A stretch of 24,646 nucleotides of DNA from UBA11540 sp003445125 (GCA_937899435.1 CALBQG010000126.1:1-24646); one strand, 5' to 3'. Counted from the stretch's first letter, positions 8,159 through 16,922 are shown. Notes: generated by a model not told the origin, from the sequence alone. A program made the numbers and translations.

Positions 8159-8187
8159 ATTATCTAATTTTTTTTGTCTAATGTCAA
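8159..8187 (-). promoter_or_regulatory. Sigma-A-type promoter for sepF-ylmH-divIVA-ileS and downstream genes
   Basis: On the minus strand a perfect -35 TTGACA (8187-8182) is followed, after exactly 17 bases, by GATAAT (8164-8159). Transcription should begin near 8152, giving a leader of about 65 bases. The surrounding 8117-8250 gap is strongly AT-rich and holds no gene. Confidence 0.75.
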
Positions 8188-8219
8188 TAAAGAAAGCGCG
8201 ATGTTTTGAAAAAAATCGC
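8186..8219 (-). terminator. Weak terminator-like hairpin after the HlyD-like gene
   Basis: GCGAT and ATCGC (8215-8219 and 8198-8202) can pair, with a few extra T-A pairs inside. A T-rich stretch GCTTTCTTTATT follows on the minus strand. The stem is short, the loop is large, and the element runs into the sepF -35. It may only partly stop transcription from the miaB unit. Confidence 0.25.
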
Positions 8220-8250
8220 AAAAATTTTCATTTTCGGGCAAAAAAACGGA

Positions 8251-9468
8251 TCAAGAGACCGCTTTTTGGAGATTTTTTCCTTCCAGAATCACCTCGTCGT
8301 AGAATTGAAGGTACTCTTTGTCACTGTCGTTGTATTCTGTCAGATAAAATCCGTTGCCTTCGTAGATGATGTTGATTTTCTTAAAAGTAACCTGCTCACC
8401 GGAAAGCACATAGACGCCCTGTTCGTTGTTTTCGTTGAAACGAACGGCTTTGGCGTTGAGACGCAGACCGGTCAGCGTGCGGAAATTCAGACGCACGGTG
8501 CAGGTACGCACGGCGGCGAGATTTTCCGACATGGAGGAGCATTTCAGAAAAACGATCATGGAATCGCTGTCCGGCTCGGTTTTGGTGTCAAACACCGTGG
8601 ATTCAATCGTTTCGATCTGTGAAAAGGGAAAATCAATGTCAATCAGACGCCCGACATAAAAATCGGAAGCGGACGAAGCGGGAACTTCGACTGCCAGATA
8701 CCAGTTCGGATCGGTGATAATTTTCCCGATGGAGTCGGTCAGCGTGGCGGTGGATTTTCCGCTGATGAGTGCCTGATAATCCGAAACCGTGTAGGAAGCA
8801 TAGTTTTGTGTGGTCAGCAGGTTTTCGTACCCGTCGATGCGGCTGACAAAATACCCTGCCTTTTGTGTGTAGACTTTGTCCACGGGGTCGCCGTAGTGAC
8901 TTTTCATCGTGGCAAGCTGTGCTTTGAGCGAGGCAAGATTTCCGCTGAGGTCCAAGCGGTTTTCGCCGACGGCAAGACGCTTGTTCAGCGGAAGCAGAAA
9001 GTCGTTGCGGTCGGAAAAAACCGAACCGACAAACTGGCTTTCGCAGGTGTCGGCGTAAGCGATCAGCTTGGTGAGAATCTGTCGGGAAACAATGTCGGCG
9101 TTGGTGATGTAATCGGAATTGACCTGTGCCGACTGTTCAAGCATCTGAATTTCCGCCTGTAAAAGTGTGACGGAATGCTTGTCCGCGATGTCGTCGCGGC
9201 TTCGGTAAAGGTTGGCAACCAGGGTGTTTTTGGATACGCGGTCGCCGTCGTTGAAAAGGTAATCGGCGGCGTCGGAACGCTGCTGCGGAAGAATGTACTC
9301 GTCGCGGATCACGATGCCGTTTGCACGCAGGGAGTCGGAAACCGAATATCGGAAAACAATTTCGGTGCGATAGGGGTTTTTGATGCGGACATAGCCTTGA
9401 TACAGCACATAAAGCAAGACCACCAGCGACAAAAGCGCAATGGCAATCTTTTTAACGGCGTATTTCAA
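8251..9468 (-). CDS. HlyD-like (membrane fusion protein-like) single-pass membrane protein, function unknown
   Basis: A 405-residue protein. One transmembrane segment lies at about 8-26 (IAIALLSLVVLLYVLYQGY) after a basic start, so most of the chain should be extracellular. It has the layout of a HlyD/RND adaptor. A beta-rich biotinyl-lipoyl-like half lies at about 35-90. A helical stretch (about 95-195) comes next, and the second beta half (about 205-400) includes WYLAVEVPAS and VYVLSGEQVTFKKINIIYEG. No ABC transporter or outer partner gene is beside it. It starts with TTG overlapping the miaA stop (TTGA), with GGAG 8 bases upstream, and lies just before sepF. As I recall, similar proteins sit near sepF in other Clostridia, so a role in envelope or division biology is possible but unproven. 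Confidence 0.7.
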   Translation of the reverse strand: MKYAVKKIAIALLSLVVLLYVLYQGYVRIKNPYRTEIVFRYSVSDSLRANGIVIRDEYILPQQRSDAADYLFNDGDRVSKNTLVANLYRSRDDIADKHSVTLLQAEIQMLEQSAQVNSDYITNADIVSRQILTKLIAYADTCESQFVGSVFSDRNDFLLPLNKRLAVGENRLDLSGNLASLKAQLATMKSHYGDPVDKVYTQKAGYFVSRIDGYENLLTTQNYASYTVSDYQALISGKSTATLTDSIGKIITDPNWYLAVEVPASSASDFYVGRLIDIDFPFSQIETIESTVFDTKTEPDSDSMIVFLKCSSMSENLAAVRTCTVRLNFRTLTGLRLNAKAVRFNENNEQGVYVLSGEQVTFKKINIIYEGNGFYLTEYNDSDKEYLQFYDEVILEGKNLQKAVS

Positions 9469-10421
9469 TCTCCCATCTCCTTACGGTTTTCTATTCTATC
9501 ATAAGCCGTGCGCAGAATGCTGTCGAAAGAAGGGTGTTCGTCTGCGTAAATCCAAAAAATGCGGGCATCGCGGCGAAACCACGTCAACTGCCGTTTGGCA
9601 TAGCGGCGGGATTGCCGTTTGAGATTTTCCACACATTCCTCCAAGGGCGCCTGACCGTAGAGATACGGCAGAAATTCCTTGAATCCGATGGCTTGCGACG
9701 CGGTGTCCGACAGCGGCAGGGTCAGCAGCCGGCGGTTTTCCTCCAGTAGTCCCTGTTCCATCATCAGATCGACGCGGCGGTCAATGCGGTCGTACAGCTT
9801 GGCGCGGTCGCGGAAGGTCAGCCCGATCAGACAGGGAAGATACGGCGATTCGCAGGCACGGGACAGCCGCTGTTTCTGACTCATGGTCTGTCCGGTGGTG
9901 CGGTAGACTTCAATGGCGCGGATAATGCGCCCGACATTGTTCGGATGCAGGGATTTTGCGGTTTCGGGATCAAAGGCTTCCAGTTGTCGGAGCAGATACT
10001 CTCCGCCGTATTCGTCCGCCTCCCGCTGGAGACGTTCGCGCAGCGCACTGTCGCTTTTCTGATCCTCAAAAGTGATGTGATCGATCAGCGAGGAAAAATA
10101 CAGTCCCGTGCCGCCGACCACCAGCACGCGTTTGCCGCGTGCGTGGATGTCACGGATGACTTCGTCGGCGCGTTTGCAGTAGTCGGCAACCGAAAACGGC
10201 TCGCTCACATCGAGAAAATCCATCAGATGATGAACTACGCCTTCGCGTTCTTCAAGGGAAGGCTTGGCGGTGCCGACGGACATCTGCCGATAAATCTGCA
10301 TGGAATCGCAGGACACGATTTCCCCGTCAAGCGCCTGCGCCAGTTTCACGGACAGAGCGGTTTTTCCCGACGCGGTCGGACCGACAATGCCGATCACGGG
10401 GATTTTACTGAATTCTGCCAA
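9465..10421 (-). CDS. miaA: tRNA dimethylallyltransferase
   Basis: MiaA transfers a dimethylallyl group to N6 of A37 in tRNAs reading UNN codons, giving i6A, the substrate of MiaB encoded in the same unit. From the TTG start there are 318 residues, the usual length. The P-loop GPTASGKT is at 14-21, followed by CDSMQIY (38-44) with the conserved D39. VVGGTGLY and the C-terminal SRRYAKRQLTWFRR are family signatures. The frame stays open upstream, but that extension lies inside mutL and looks non-native. The TTG overlaps the mutL end by 17 bases, with GGGAG about 13 bases upstream. The 3' end overlaps the HlyD-like start. It is a close neighbour of mutL, as in many bacteria, but no hfq follows. 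Confidence 0.95.
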   Translation of the reverse strand: MAEFSKIPVIGIVGPTASGKTALSVKLAQALDGEIVSCDSMQIYRQMSVGTAKPSLEEREGVVHHLMDFLDVSEPFSVADYCKRADEVIRDIHARGKRVLVVGGTGLYFSSLIDHITFEDQKSDSALRERLQREADEYGGEYLLRQLEAFDPETAKSLHPNNVGRIIRAIEVYRTTGQTMSQKQRLSRACESPYLPCLIGLTFRDRAKLYDRIDRRVDLMMEQGLLEENRRLLTLPLSDTASQAIGFKEFLPYLYGQAPLEECVENLKRQSRRYAKRQLTWFRRDARIFWIYADEHPSFDSILRTAYDRIENRKEMGD

Positions 10422-12345
10422 ACTGTTTTTCCAGCTCCCTTTTGGTAATCTGAATGTAAATCGGGCGTCCGTGCGGGCAATAGCGCACATCCGGATGTGC
10501 CAGCAGGTCGCAGACGAGCTGCTGAAGCTCGCACAGCGATGACTTGTCGTTGGCTTTAATGGCACTGCGGCAGGCAATGGAATGATACAAATTGTCCAGA
10601 TATTCAAAACGGTCGGTGTGACGGTTTTTTACAATGGAGTCGGCAATTTCGCAGACGACACTTTCAATGTCGCTTTCCTGCAAAACCACGGGAATTTCCC
10701 GCACGGCGATGGAAAAGCTGCCGAAATCCTCCACGAGAAATCCCGCTTTTTTGAAGATGTCCGTGTTGGCACATACGGCGGCGTGGTTTTCTTTGGAAAG
10801 AGGAAGGATTACGGGCGTAAGCAAAAGCTGGCGGGAAACCCCGTCGTTTTCCCGAAGGATTTTTTCATAGATCAGCCGTTCGTGAGCGGCGTGTTTGTCA
10901 ATCAGAATCAGGCTGTTTCCGGATTCGGCGACAATGTAGGTGGAAAAAAGCTCTCCGATGACGCGCATGGAAACCGGCGGCACTTCTTCGTTTTCCGAAA
11001 CGGCAGACGTCGGCGCAGGTGCTTCTTCGACAGCCGCGGGCGTCGGAGAAAAATCCGGCGCGGGAGCGGAAGGAAGAGGTGCAAAATCCGGCGCGGGAGC
11101 GGACACAACCACCGGTGTCGTTTCCCGAAGATTCGGCAGAGGAACAGGCTCGGAAACAGGGGCGGACGGTTCGGATTCCGGCACATCGGTCGGTGTGCGC
11201 AGAGAGACGGATTCAAAAACGGCGACTTGAGGCGCACGGAGAGTATAGGGGCGGTAATTGGGCGGGAGGGTCTGCTGCTCCTCTTCGGGAACGGTGTGCA
11301 GGGTGAACGGGTTGACAGAGGAGGAAACATTGCGGATGGCAAATTCCTTTTTCTCCGTCACACTTTCGATCACGGATTTGACCGCCGCATACACGCAGTC
11401 AAACACCGGGCGTTCGTTGACAAAACGCACTTCGATTTTTGCGGGATGCACGTTGACATCCACGGCGTTGAGCGGCATGGTGATGTTGAGAATGCAGGCG
11501 GGGTACTTCCCGACCATGATCGAGCCCTTGCAGGCTTCCTCCACCGCCGCCATCGCGGTTCTGGTCTTGACATAACGGGAATTGACGTAAAAATACTGCA
11601 AAGAGCGGGATGAGCGGGCAAAAGCAGGCTTGGAAACAAACCCCTTGACCGCCATTTCGCCCATGGAATAATCCACCGGCACGAGTGTCTGCGCCACCTC
11701 ACGTCCGAAAACGGCATAGGCGGTAGCATAAGCGTCGCCGTTTCCCGGCGTGTGCAGTACGAGCTTTCCGTCGCGGATAAAACGCACCGAAACGTTCGGT
11801 TCGGCAAGCGCCAGCCGGTCAATTACCGCGGCAACGGCGTTTCCTTCGGCAACGTCTTTTTTGAGAAATTTCATGCGTGCGGGGGTGTTGTAGAAAAGAT
11901 CGCGAACAATGATTGTGGTGCCTTCGGGGCATCCGGCGTCGTCAAAAAACTTTTCTTCGCCGCCGTCGATGAGGTATTTGCAGCCGATGTCCTCGCCTTT
12001 GGCGCGTGTGAGCATTTCCACCCGTGCCATGGCGGCAACGGAGGGCAGCGCTTCCCCGCGGAAGCCGAAAGTTCCGATGCGATTGAGATCGTCCTCGGTC
12101 TGAATCTTGCTGGTGGCGTGGCGGATGAAGGCGGTGGACACATCGTTTTTTCGGATGCCGCAGCCGTCATCGGTCACGCGCATATAGCGGATGCCGCCGT
12201 TCTGAATTTCCACGGTCACCGCGGTCGCTCCGGCGTCCACGGCGTTTTCCGTCAGCTCTTTGATGACGGAACAGGGACGGTCGATGACCTCTCCGGCGGC
12301 AATCAGTTCGGCAACGTGTTTGTCCAGGACGTGAATCATGTTCAT
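10405..12345 (-). CDS. mutL: DNA mismatch repair endonuclease MutL
   Basis: MutL links MutS mismatch recognition to strand incision. The 646 residues begin with a GHKL ATPase: E30 and N34 in KELTENAVDAG, DDGCGI (59-64) and TFGFRGEAL (92-100). A Pro/Ala-rich linker spans about 345-460. The C-terminal domain carries the metal-dependent nicking motif DKHAAHERLIYE (483-494; the usual Q after D is K), ACRSAIKAND and CPHGRP (623-628). The protein is therefore of the endonuclease type found in bacteria without MutH. QLLLTP (506-511) fits the Qxx[LI]xP sliding-clamp-binding pattern. The ATG is 17 bases after mutS with AAAGGAG. It overlaps miaA. Confidence 0.97.
   Translation of the reverse strand: MNMIHVLDKHVAELIAAGEVIDRPCSVIKELTENAVDAGATAVTVEIQNGGIRYMRVTDDGCGIRKNDVSTAFIRHATSKIQTEDDLNRIGTFGFRGEALPSVAAMARVEMLTRAKGEDIGCKYLIDGGEEKFFDDAGCPEGTTIIVRDLFYNTPARMKFLKKDVAEGNAVAAVIDRLALAEPNVSVRFIRDGKLVLHTPGNGDAYATAYAVFGREVAQTLVPVDYSMGEMAVKGFVSKPAFARSSRSLQYFYVNSRYVKTRTAMAAVEEACKGSIMVGKYPACILNITMPLNAVDVNVHPAKIEVRFVNERPVFDCVYAAVKSVIESVTEKKEFAIRNVSSSVNPFTLHTVPEEEQQTLPPNYRPYTLRAPQVAVFESVSLRTPTDVPESEPSAPVSEPVPLPNLRETTPVVVSAPAPDFAPLPSAPAPDFSPTPAAVEEAPAPTSAVSENEEVPPVSMRVIGELFSTYIVAESGNSLILIDKHAAHERLIYEKILRENDGVSRQLLLTPVILPLSKENHAAVCANTDIFKKAGFLVEDFGSFSIAVREIPVVLQESDIESVVCEIADSIVKNRHTDRFEYLDNLYHSIACRSAIKANDKSSLCELQQLVCDLLAHPDVRYCPHGRPIYIQITKRELEKQFGRIQ
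11050..11103. repeat. Two direct 21-bp copies in the mutL linker
   Basis: A 21-base sequence at 11050-11070 recurs identically at 11083-11103, a 33-base period (11 codons). It encodes the repeated APAPDF in the Pro-rich linker of MutL. Because it is in frame and in a disordered region, it should be tolerated and could vary between strains. Confidence 0.8.
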
Positions 12346-12362
12346 CGGAATTCTCCTTTCGG

Positions 12363-14978
12363 TCAGAGTGCCTGTGCGATCTTCTTCAGACGGTCAAGCA
12401 CATTGAGTGCTTCAATCGGAGTAAGGGTTTGCGGGTCGATGCTGTCCAGCTCCTGCAGCAGCTGCGACGGCGTCGGATTGAGCGTGGTTTGCCCGTATTC
12501 CGACTCCTCCCCGGATTCTTTTTTGCGGAGCGCGCGCGGCGCTTCCACTTCGTTTCCGCTTTCAAGCGTTTTGAGAATCTCTTTGGCACGGTTCACCACA
12601 GGATCGGGCACGCCTGCGAGTTTGGCAACCGCAATGCCGTAGCTGTCGTCGGCAGCCCCCTTGAGAATACGGCGCAGGAACGTGATGTCGTCGCCGCGTT
12701 TCTTGACGGCAATGTTGTAGTTTTTCACGCAGTTGAGATCGTTTTCCATGGCGGTCAGCTCATGGTAATGCGTGGCAAACAGCGTCTTTGCACCGATTTT
12801 TTGGGGATCGGCAATATATTCAAGCACCGCGCGGGCGATGCTCATGCCGTCAAACGTGGAGGTGCCGCGCCCGACCTCGTCAAGAATAATCAGACTTTTG
12901 GAAGTGGCGTTTTGCAGAATGATGGCGACTTCGTTCATTTCCACCATAAAGGTTGATTGTCCCGACGCCAGATCGTCCGAAGCGCCGACACGGGTGAAAA
13001 TGCTGTCCACAATGCCGATTTCCGCCGCACTTGCGGGGACAAAGGAACCGAGCTGTGCCATCAGTACAATCAGCGCCACTTGGCGCATATAGGTGGATTT
13101 TCCCGCCATATTCGGACCGGTAATGATTGCTACACGGTTGGTGGTGCTGTTCATGTCGGTGTGGTTGGCGACAAACGGAACGTCCTTGAGAATCGCTTCC
13201 ACCACCGGATGCCGTCCGTCTTTGATGTGAATTTCGGAACCGAACGTAATGGTCGGACGGACATAGTGGTTGCGTCGGGCAACCAGCGCCAGCGACGCGT
13301 ACACGTCCAGACCCGCAATGCAGGCGGCGGTCTGCTGGATGCGGAACAGTTGATCCGCCACATATTGGCGCACCTGCGTATACAGTTCCAGCTCCAGCTG
13401 TGCCAGACGGGTGCTTGCGGAGAAAATTTTGTTTTCCAGTTCCTTGAGTTCTTCGGTAATATAGCGTTCGCCGCCCGTGAGCGTCTGTTTGCGTATGTAA
13501 TGCGCAGGCACCTGATCGGTGAAGGATTTGGAAACCTCAAGATAATAACCGAACACGCGGTTGTAGCCGATTTTCAGCGTTTTGATTCCGGTGGCTTCCT
13601 TTTCCTTGGCTTCAATACGACCGATGTATCCGCGCGTGTCGTCCACCAGATCGCGCAGTTCGTCGATCTGCGGATGAAATCCCTTTTTGATCACGCCGCC
13701 GTCCTTGAGTACGGCAGGAGCATCGTCGGCAATGGCGTCGTAAATTTTTTTCGTCACGTCGGTAAGAGGGTCCAACTGTGCATACATCTGGCAAAGCGTG
13801 CGGCTTTGCGCGTGAGAGAGCTTTTCTTTGAGCGCGGGGAGCCTTTCACAGGCGGTCTGCATGGCTTTCAGCTCCCGCGGGTTGGCGGTTCCGTAAACCA
13901 CACGGGTGATCAGACGCTCCATGTCGGGAATGTCTGCCATAAGCACCCGAATTTCATCGCACATTACGGAATTGTCAAACAATTCCTCCACGGCGTTGAG
14001 CCGTTGTTCGATCTGCACGGGATTGAGCAGCGGCTGTTCGACAAAATTGCGCATCATCCGTTTTCCCATGGCGGTTTTCGTTTTGTCCAGCACCCATAAA
14101 AGCGTGCCGCGCTTTTCTTTGGTGCGCATGGTTTCGGTAAGCTCCAAATTGCGGCGGGCGGTGATGTCAAGATCCATGTACTGCTTTTCGCTGTACAGTC
14201 CCACCGAGGTGATGCGGCAATTACCGTTCATCTGAACCTTGTCCAGGTAGAGAATCAGACTTTGAATTGCACAGAGAATCGGTTCTTCGGCGCGTTCGAT
14301 CGTTTCGGTCAGTACGCCGGATTGGCGGAAAGAGGAAACCAGCTCTTCGCGCAGATGCTCCGTGTTTTCAAGCGAATCCACCGGACTGAACGTCACCTGC
14401 AGCTTCTCCTTGAGGAAAAAAACAACATCCTTATAGTCGAGAAACGGCGGATTGGCGATCACCTCGCGGGGAGAAAAGCGGCTCATCTCATTGATCAGCG
14501 CACGCTGAAGATTATCGGTGAGGCAGTTGGCAAAGATTTCCCCCGTGGAAATGTCGCAGAAGCAGATACCGACGCCTTGTTCGGTGATGTACACCGAGCA
14601 AAGAAAATTGTTGCGTTCCTCGTCGAGCATACTGCTTTCGATGACCGTGCCGGGGGAGACAATGCGGATGATTTTGCGCTTGACCAGCCCCTTGGCTTCG
14701 GCGGGGTTTTCCATCTGTTCGCAGATTGCCACACGGTAGCCTTTGTCGATCAGACGCTTGATGTAAATTTCCGCCGCATGATGAGGAACGCCGCACATCG
14801 GCGCGCGTTCCTCCAGCCCGCAGTCCTTGCCTGTCAGGGCGAGTTCCAGCTCACGGGAAACTTTTTTGGCGTCTTCAAAAAACATCTCATAAAAATCGCC
14901 GACGCGAAAGAACAGAATTTCATCGGGATGCTGTTCTTTGACGGCGAAATACTGTTGCATCATGGGGGACAGAGCCAT
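12363..14978 (-). CDS. mutS: DNA mismatch repair protein MutS
   Basis: MutS binds base mismatches and small loops and recruits MutL. The 871 residues are full length for MutS1. The mismatch-reading Phe-x-Glu motif is F29-Y30-E31 in GDFYEMF. The ABC-type ATPase has a P-loop GPNMAGKS (621-628), Walker B LIILDE with D700-E701, and STFDGMSIARAVLEYI. The C-terminal tail contains GQTTLNP, possibly a weak sliding-clamp contact before the final helices. The ATG is preceded by GGGAGG at 10 bases and follows the YlbF-family gene by 27 bases. The miaB-YlbF-type-mutS-mutL order resembles B. subtilis miaB-ymcA-cotE-mutS-mutL without cotE. Confidence 0.97.
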   Translation of the reverse strand: MALSPMMQQYFAVKEQHPDEILFFRVGDFYEMFFEDAKKVSRELELALTGKDCGLEERAPMCGVPHHAAEIYIKRLIDKGYRVAICEQMENPAEAKGLVKRKIIRIVSPGTVIESSMLDEERNNFLCSVYITEQGVGICFCDISTGEIFANCLTDNLQRALINEMSRFSPREVIANPPFLDYKDVVFFLKEKLQVTFSPVDSLENTEHLREELVSSFRQSGVLTETIERAEEPILCAIQSLILYLDKVQMNGNCRITSVGLYSEKQYMDLDITARRNLELTETMRTKEKRGTLLWVLDKTKTAMGKRMMRNFVEQPLLNPVQIEQRLNAVEELFDNSVMCDEIRVLMADIPDMERLITRVVYGTANPRELKAMQTACERLPALKEKLSHAQSRTLCQMYAQLDPLTDVTKKIYDAIADDAPAVLKDGGVIKKGFHPQIDELRDLVDDTRGYIGRIEAKEKEATGIKTLKIGYNRVFGYYLEVSKSFTDQVPAHYIRKQTLTGGERYITEELKELENKIFSASTRLAQLELELYTQVRQYVADQLFRIQQTAACIAGLDVYASLALVARRNHYVRPTITFGSEIHIKDGRHPVVEAILKDVPFVANHTDMNSTTNRVAIITGPNMAGKSTYMRQVALIVLMAQLGSFVPASAAEIGIVDSIFTRVGASDDLASGQSTFMVEMNEVAIILQNATSKSLIILDEVGRGTSTFDGMSIARAVLEYIADPQKIGAKTLFATHYHELTAMENDLNCVKNYNIAVKKRGDDITFLRRILKGAADDSYGIAVAKLAGVPDPVVNRAKEILKTLESGNEVEAPRALRKKESGEESEYGQTTLNPTPSQLLQELDSIDPQTLTPIEALNVLDRLKKIAQAL

Positions 14979-15005
14979 AACCGTGCGACCTCCCGAAATC
15001 AGTGT

Positions 15006-15419
15006 TTAGTGGCAGCCGGAGCAGGAAGAGCAGCTTCCCGTGCAGGAAGATTCCGTGTCGATCAGATCGGGGTGTTCGCCGTTGGCGGCACCGACCAGAA
15101 TCTTGGTGATCTTGTTCATCAGCGTGTCCATCGCGGTTTTCGCTTTGTCAAACGCCAGCATATGCTCATTGGACATGATCTCGTCGTAAATGGCTTTCAG
15201 CTCGCCGTCGAGCTTCGAGATTTTTTCCTCGTCGCGTTCGGACGCGTTGACCGCCTGGTTGAGCTCCATGCGCTTGAGGTTGAAGCTGCCGATCATTTCC
15301 TGCAGATGGGTGTCGTTGTCGTTGTTGTCCTTGGCGGTCATCAGATCGGTATATACCGCGTCTTTCTGAAGCATTTTGGCGAGTTCTCTGGTTTTTTCGA
15401 GAATGAGATTGGTTTCCAT
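15006..15419 (-). CDS. YlbF/YmcA-family protein with cysteine-rich tail
   Basis: A 137-residue, mostly helical protein of the YlbF/YmcA (RicF/RicA) family; the core at about 5-110 is a helical bundle. In B. subtilis the RicA-RicF-RicT complex binds iron-sulfur clusters and affects RNase Y-dependent RNA processing. Position between miaB and mutS matches ymcA (ricA). However, the tail here reads CTGSCSSCSGCH with C126, C130, C133 and C136, a ligand-like CxxxCxxCxxC cluster that recalls the cysteines of the RicF type. So I call the family but not RicA or RicF. It starts 18 bases after miaB with AAAGGAA. Metal binding is inferred from the cysteines only. Confidence 0.85.
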   Translation of the reverse strand: METNLILEKTRELAKMLQKDAVYTDLMTAKDNNDNDTHLQEMIGSFNLKRMELNQAVNASERDEEKISKLDGELKAIYDEIMSNEHMLAFDKAKTAMDTLMNKITKILVGAANGEHPDLIDTESSCTGSCSSCSGCH

Positions 15420-15437
15420 AGGGCAAATTCCTTTCTT

Positions 15438-16856
15438 TTAGAGAAGTTCTCCGGAGACGGACCAATTGGTGGATGCCGTGATTTTTACCTCGGCAAACTG
15501 TCCGATCAGGGCTTCGTCTCCGCGAATTTCAGTGATGATGTTGGTATCGGTTCTGCCGGAGACAAACCCCGGCTTTTTGCTTTTTGAGTCAATCAGCACG
15601 CGCTGCGTCGTGCCGACCAGACGGGCAAATCGTTCTTCGGTGATGCGTGACTGAATGTCCAGCAATTGGCGAAGCCAGCGTCCCTTTTCCTTTTCGTCCA
15701 CGGGATCGGGCAGGCAGGCGGCTTTGGTTCCGCTTCGGCGGGAATAGATAAACGTATACAGCAGGTCGTATCCCACGGTTTGAATCAGATCGCAGGTCTG
15801 CAAAAATTCCTCGTATGTTTCTCCGGGAAACCCGACGATCAGGTCGCTGGAAAACGAAATACCGGGGATTTTTTTGCGGGCGTAGTCAATCAGCTCCAGA
15901 TAGCTTTCCACCGTGTAGTGTCGGTTCATTTCCTTCAGCACGCGGTTGCTTCCGCTCTGAACGGGCAGATGAAAGCTCTTGCACACCTTGTCGCACGCCG
16001 CCATGGCGTCGATCAGCTCATGGGTGGCATCCTTGGGATGGGAGGACATGAAACGGATGCGGAAGTCGCCGGGAATATCGTTGAGCAAAACCAGCAGTTC
16101 GGCAAAAGAAACGGGGTTATCAAGCCCCTTGCCGTAGGAATTGACATTCTGTCCGAGAAGCATGATTTCTTTGTATCCCCGGGCAATCAGGGAACGCGCC
16201 TCCTCCAGCACCGCTTCGGGCGTTCGGCTGCGTTCGCGGCCGCGCACATAGGGAACGATGCAGTAGGAACAAAAATTGTCACACCCGTACATGATCGGGA
16301 GCCATGCCTTGATCGGATCTTCGCGGCGGACGGGCAACCCTTCGGTAATGCTGTCACAGCCATCGGAGGACTCAAAGAGGCGGCGGTGTTCGGTGAGAAT
16401 TTCAAAAAGAAATTCGGGAATCCTGTGAAGCACTCCCGTGCCGATCACCAGATCGACAAACGGATAGCTTTCGCGGATCTTGGCTGCCACCTGTTCCTGT
16501 TGGGTCATACAGCCGCACAGCGCGATGATGCGGTTGGGATTTTCGCGTTTTTGTTTTTTCAGTTCGCCGACATTGCCGAACACACGAAGCTCGGCATTTT
16601 CGCGCACGGCGCAGGTGTTGAAAAAGATGATGTCGGCAATCTGCGCCGATTCGGCTTTTTCAAACCCCATGTCCGACAGCATCCCGCTGATTTTTTCCGA
16701 ATCGGCGGCGTTTTGCTGACAGCCGAAGCTGTGGACAAAGTAGGTGGAAAGATTTTTTTCCCGCTTCAATACGGGAATCATGTCGCGGATTCTGCGGATA
16801 TAGTCCGCCTGCCGCTCGATTTCGCGCGGCGAAACGACGGTGGATTTCTCAGTCAA
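15438..16856 (-). CDS. miaB: tRNA-2-methylthio-N6-dimethylallyladenosine synthase
   Basis: MiaB is a radical-SAM methylthiotransferase that turns i6A37 into ms2i6A37. With the TTG start there are 472 residues. The N-terminal domain supplies three cluster-binding cysteines (C46 in FGCQQN, C82 in NTCAVRENAE, C116 in CGCMTQ). The radical SAM motif is CDNFCSYC (C192, C196, C199), followed by VPYVRGRERSR. A TRAM RNA-binding domain ends the chain (about 405-470). The start is uncertain: a GTG at 16874 gives 478 residues, but the TTG at 16856 has AAGGG 8 bases upstream and fits the promoter better. It is the first gene of its unit, making substrate use with miaA co-expressed. Confidence 0.95.
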   Translation of the reverse strand: MTEKSTVVSPREIERQADYIRRIRDMIPVLKREKNLSTYFVHSFGCQQNAADSEKISGMLSDMGFEKAESAQIADIIFFNTCAVRENAELRVFGNVGELKKQKRENPNRIIALCGCMTQQEQVAAKIRESYPFVDLVIGTGVLHRIPEFLFEILTEHRRLFESSDGCDSITEGLPVRREDPIKAWLPIMYGCDNFCSYCIVPYVRGRERSRTPEAVLEEARSLIARGYKEIMLLGQNVNSYGKGLDNPVSFAELLVLLNDIPGDFRIRFMSSHPKDATHELIDAMAACDKVCKSFHLPVQSGSNRVLKEMNRHYTVESYLELIDYARKKIPGISFSSDLIVGFPGETYEEFLQTCDLIQTVGYDLLYTFIYSRRSGTKAACLPDPVDEKEKGRWLRQLLDIQSRITEERFARLVGTTQRVLIDSKSKKPGFVSGRTDTNIITEIRGDEALIGQFAEVKITASTNWSVSGELL

Positions 16857-16864
16857 AAGCAACA

Positions 16865-16869
16865 CCCTT
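16865..16869 (-). promoter_or_regulatory. Ribosome binding site favouring the TTG start of miaB
   Basis: AAGGG on the minus strand lies 8 bases before TTG 16856. The alternative GTG at 16874 would be only about 13 bases from the predicted transcription start and lacks an upstream site. Confidence 0.6.
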
Positions 16870-16893
16870 ATCACGGTTTGTACTTATCTGTAT

Positions 16894-16922
16894 ATTATAC
16901 AAAAAAACGCAAAAAAAATCAA
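16894..16922 (-). promoter_or_regulatory. Sigma-A-type promoter for the miaB unit
   Basis: On the minus strand TTGATT (16922-16917) is followed after 17 bases by TATAAT (16899-16894). Transcription should start near 16887, about 30 bases before the TTG of miaB. It lies directly downstream of the terminator of the preceding unit. Confidence 0.75.

Noticed and set aside
9465..10607. Longer 380-residue MiaA starting at 10607
   Set aside because: The extra 62 residues lie inside mutL in another frame, are low-complexity and precede the conserved P-loop start seen in MiaA proteins; the TTG at 10421 gives normal length.
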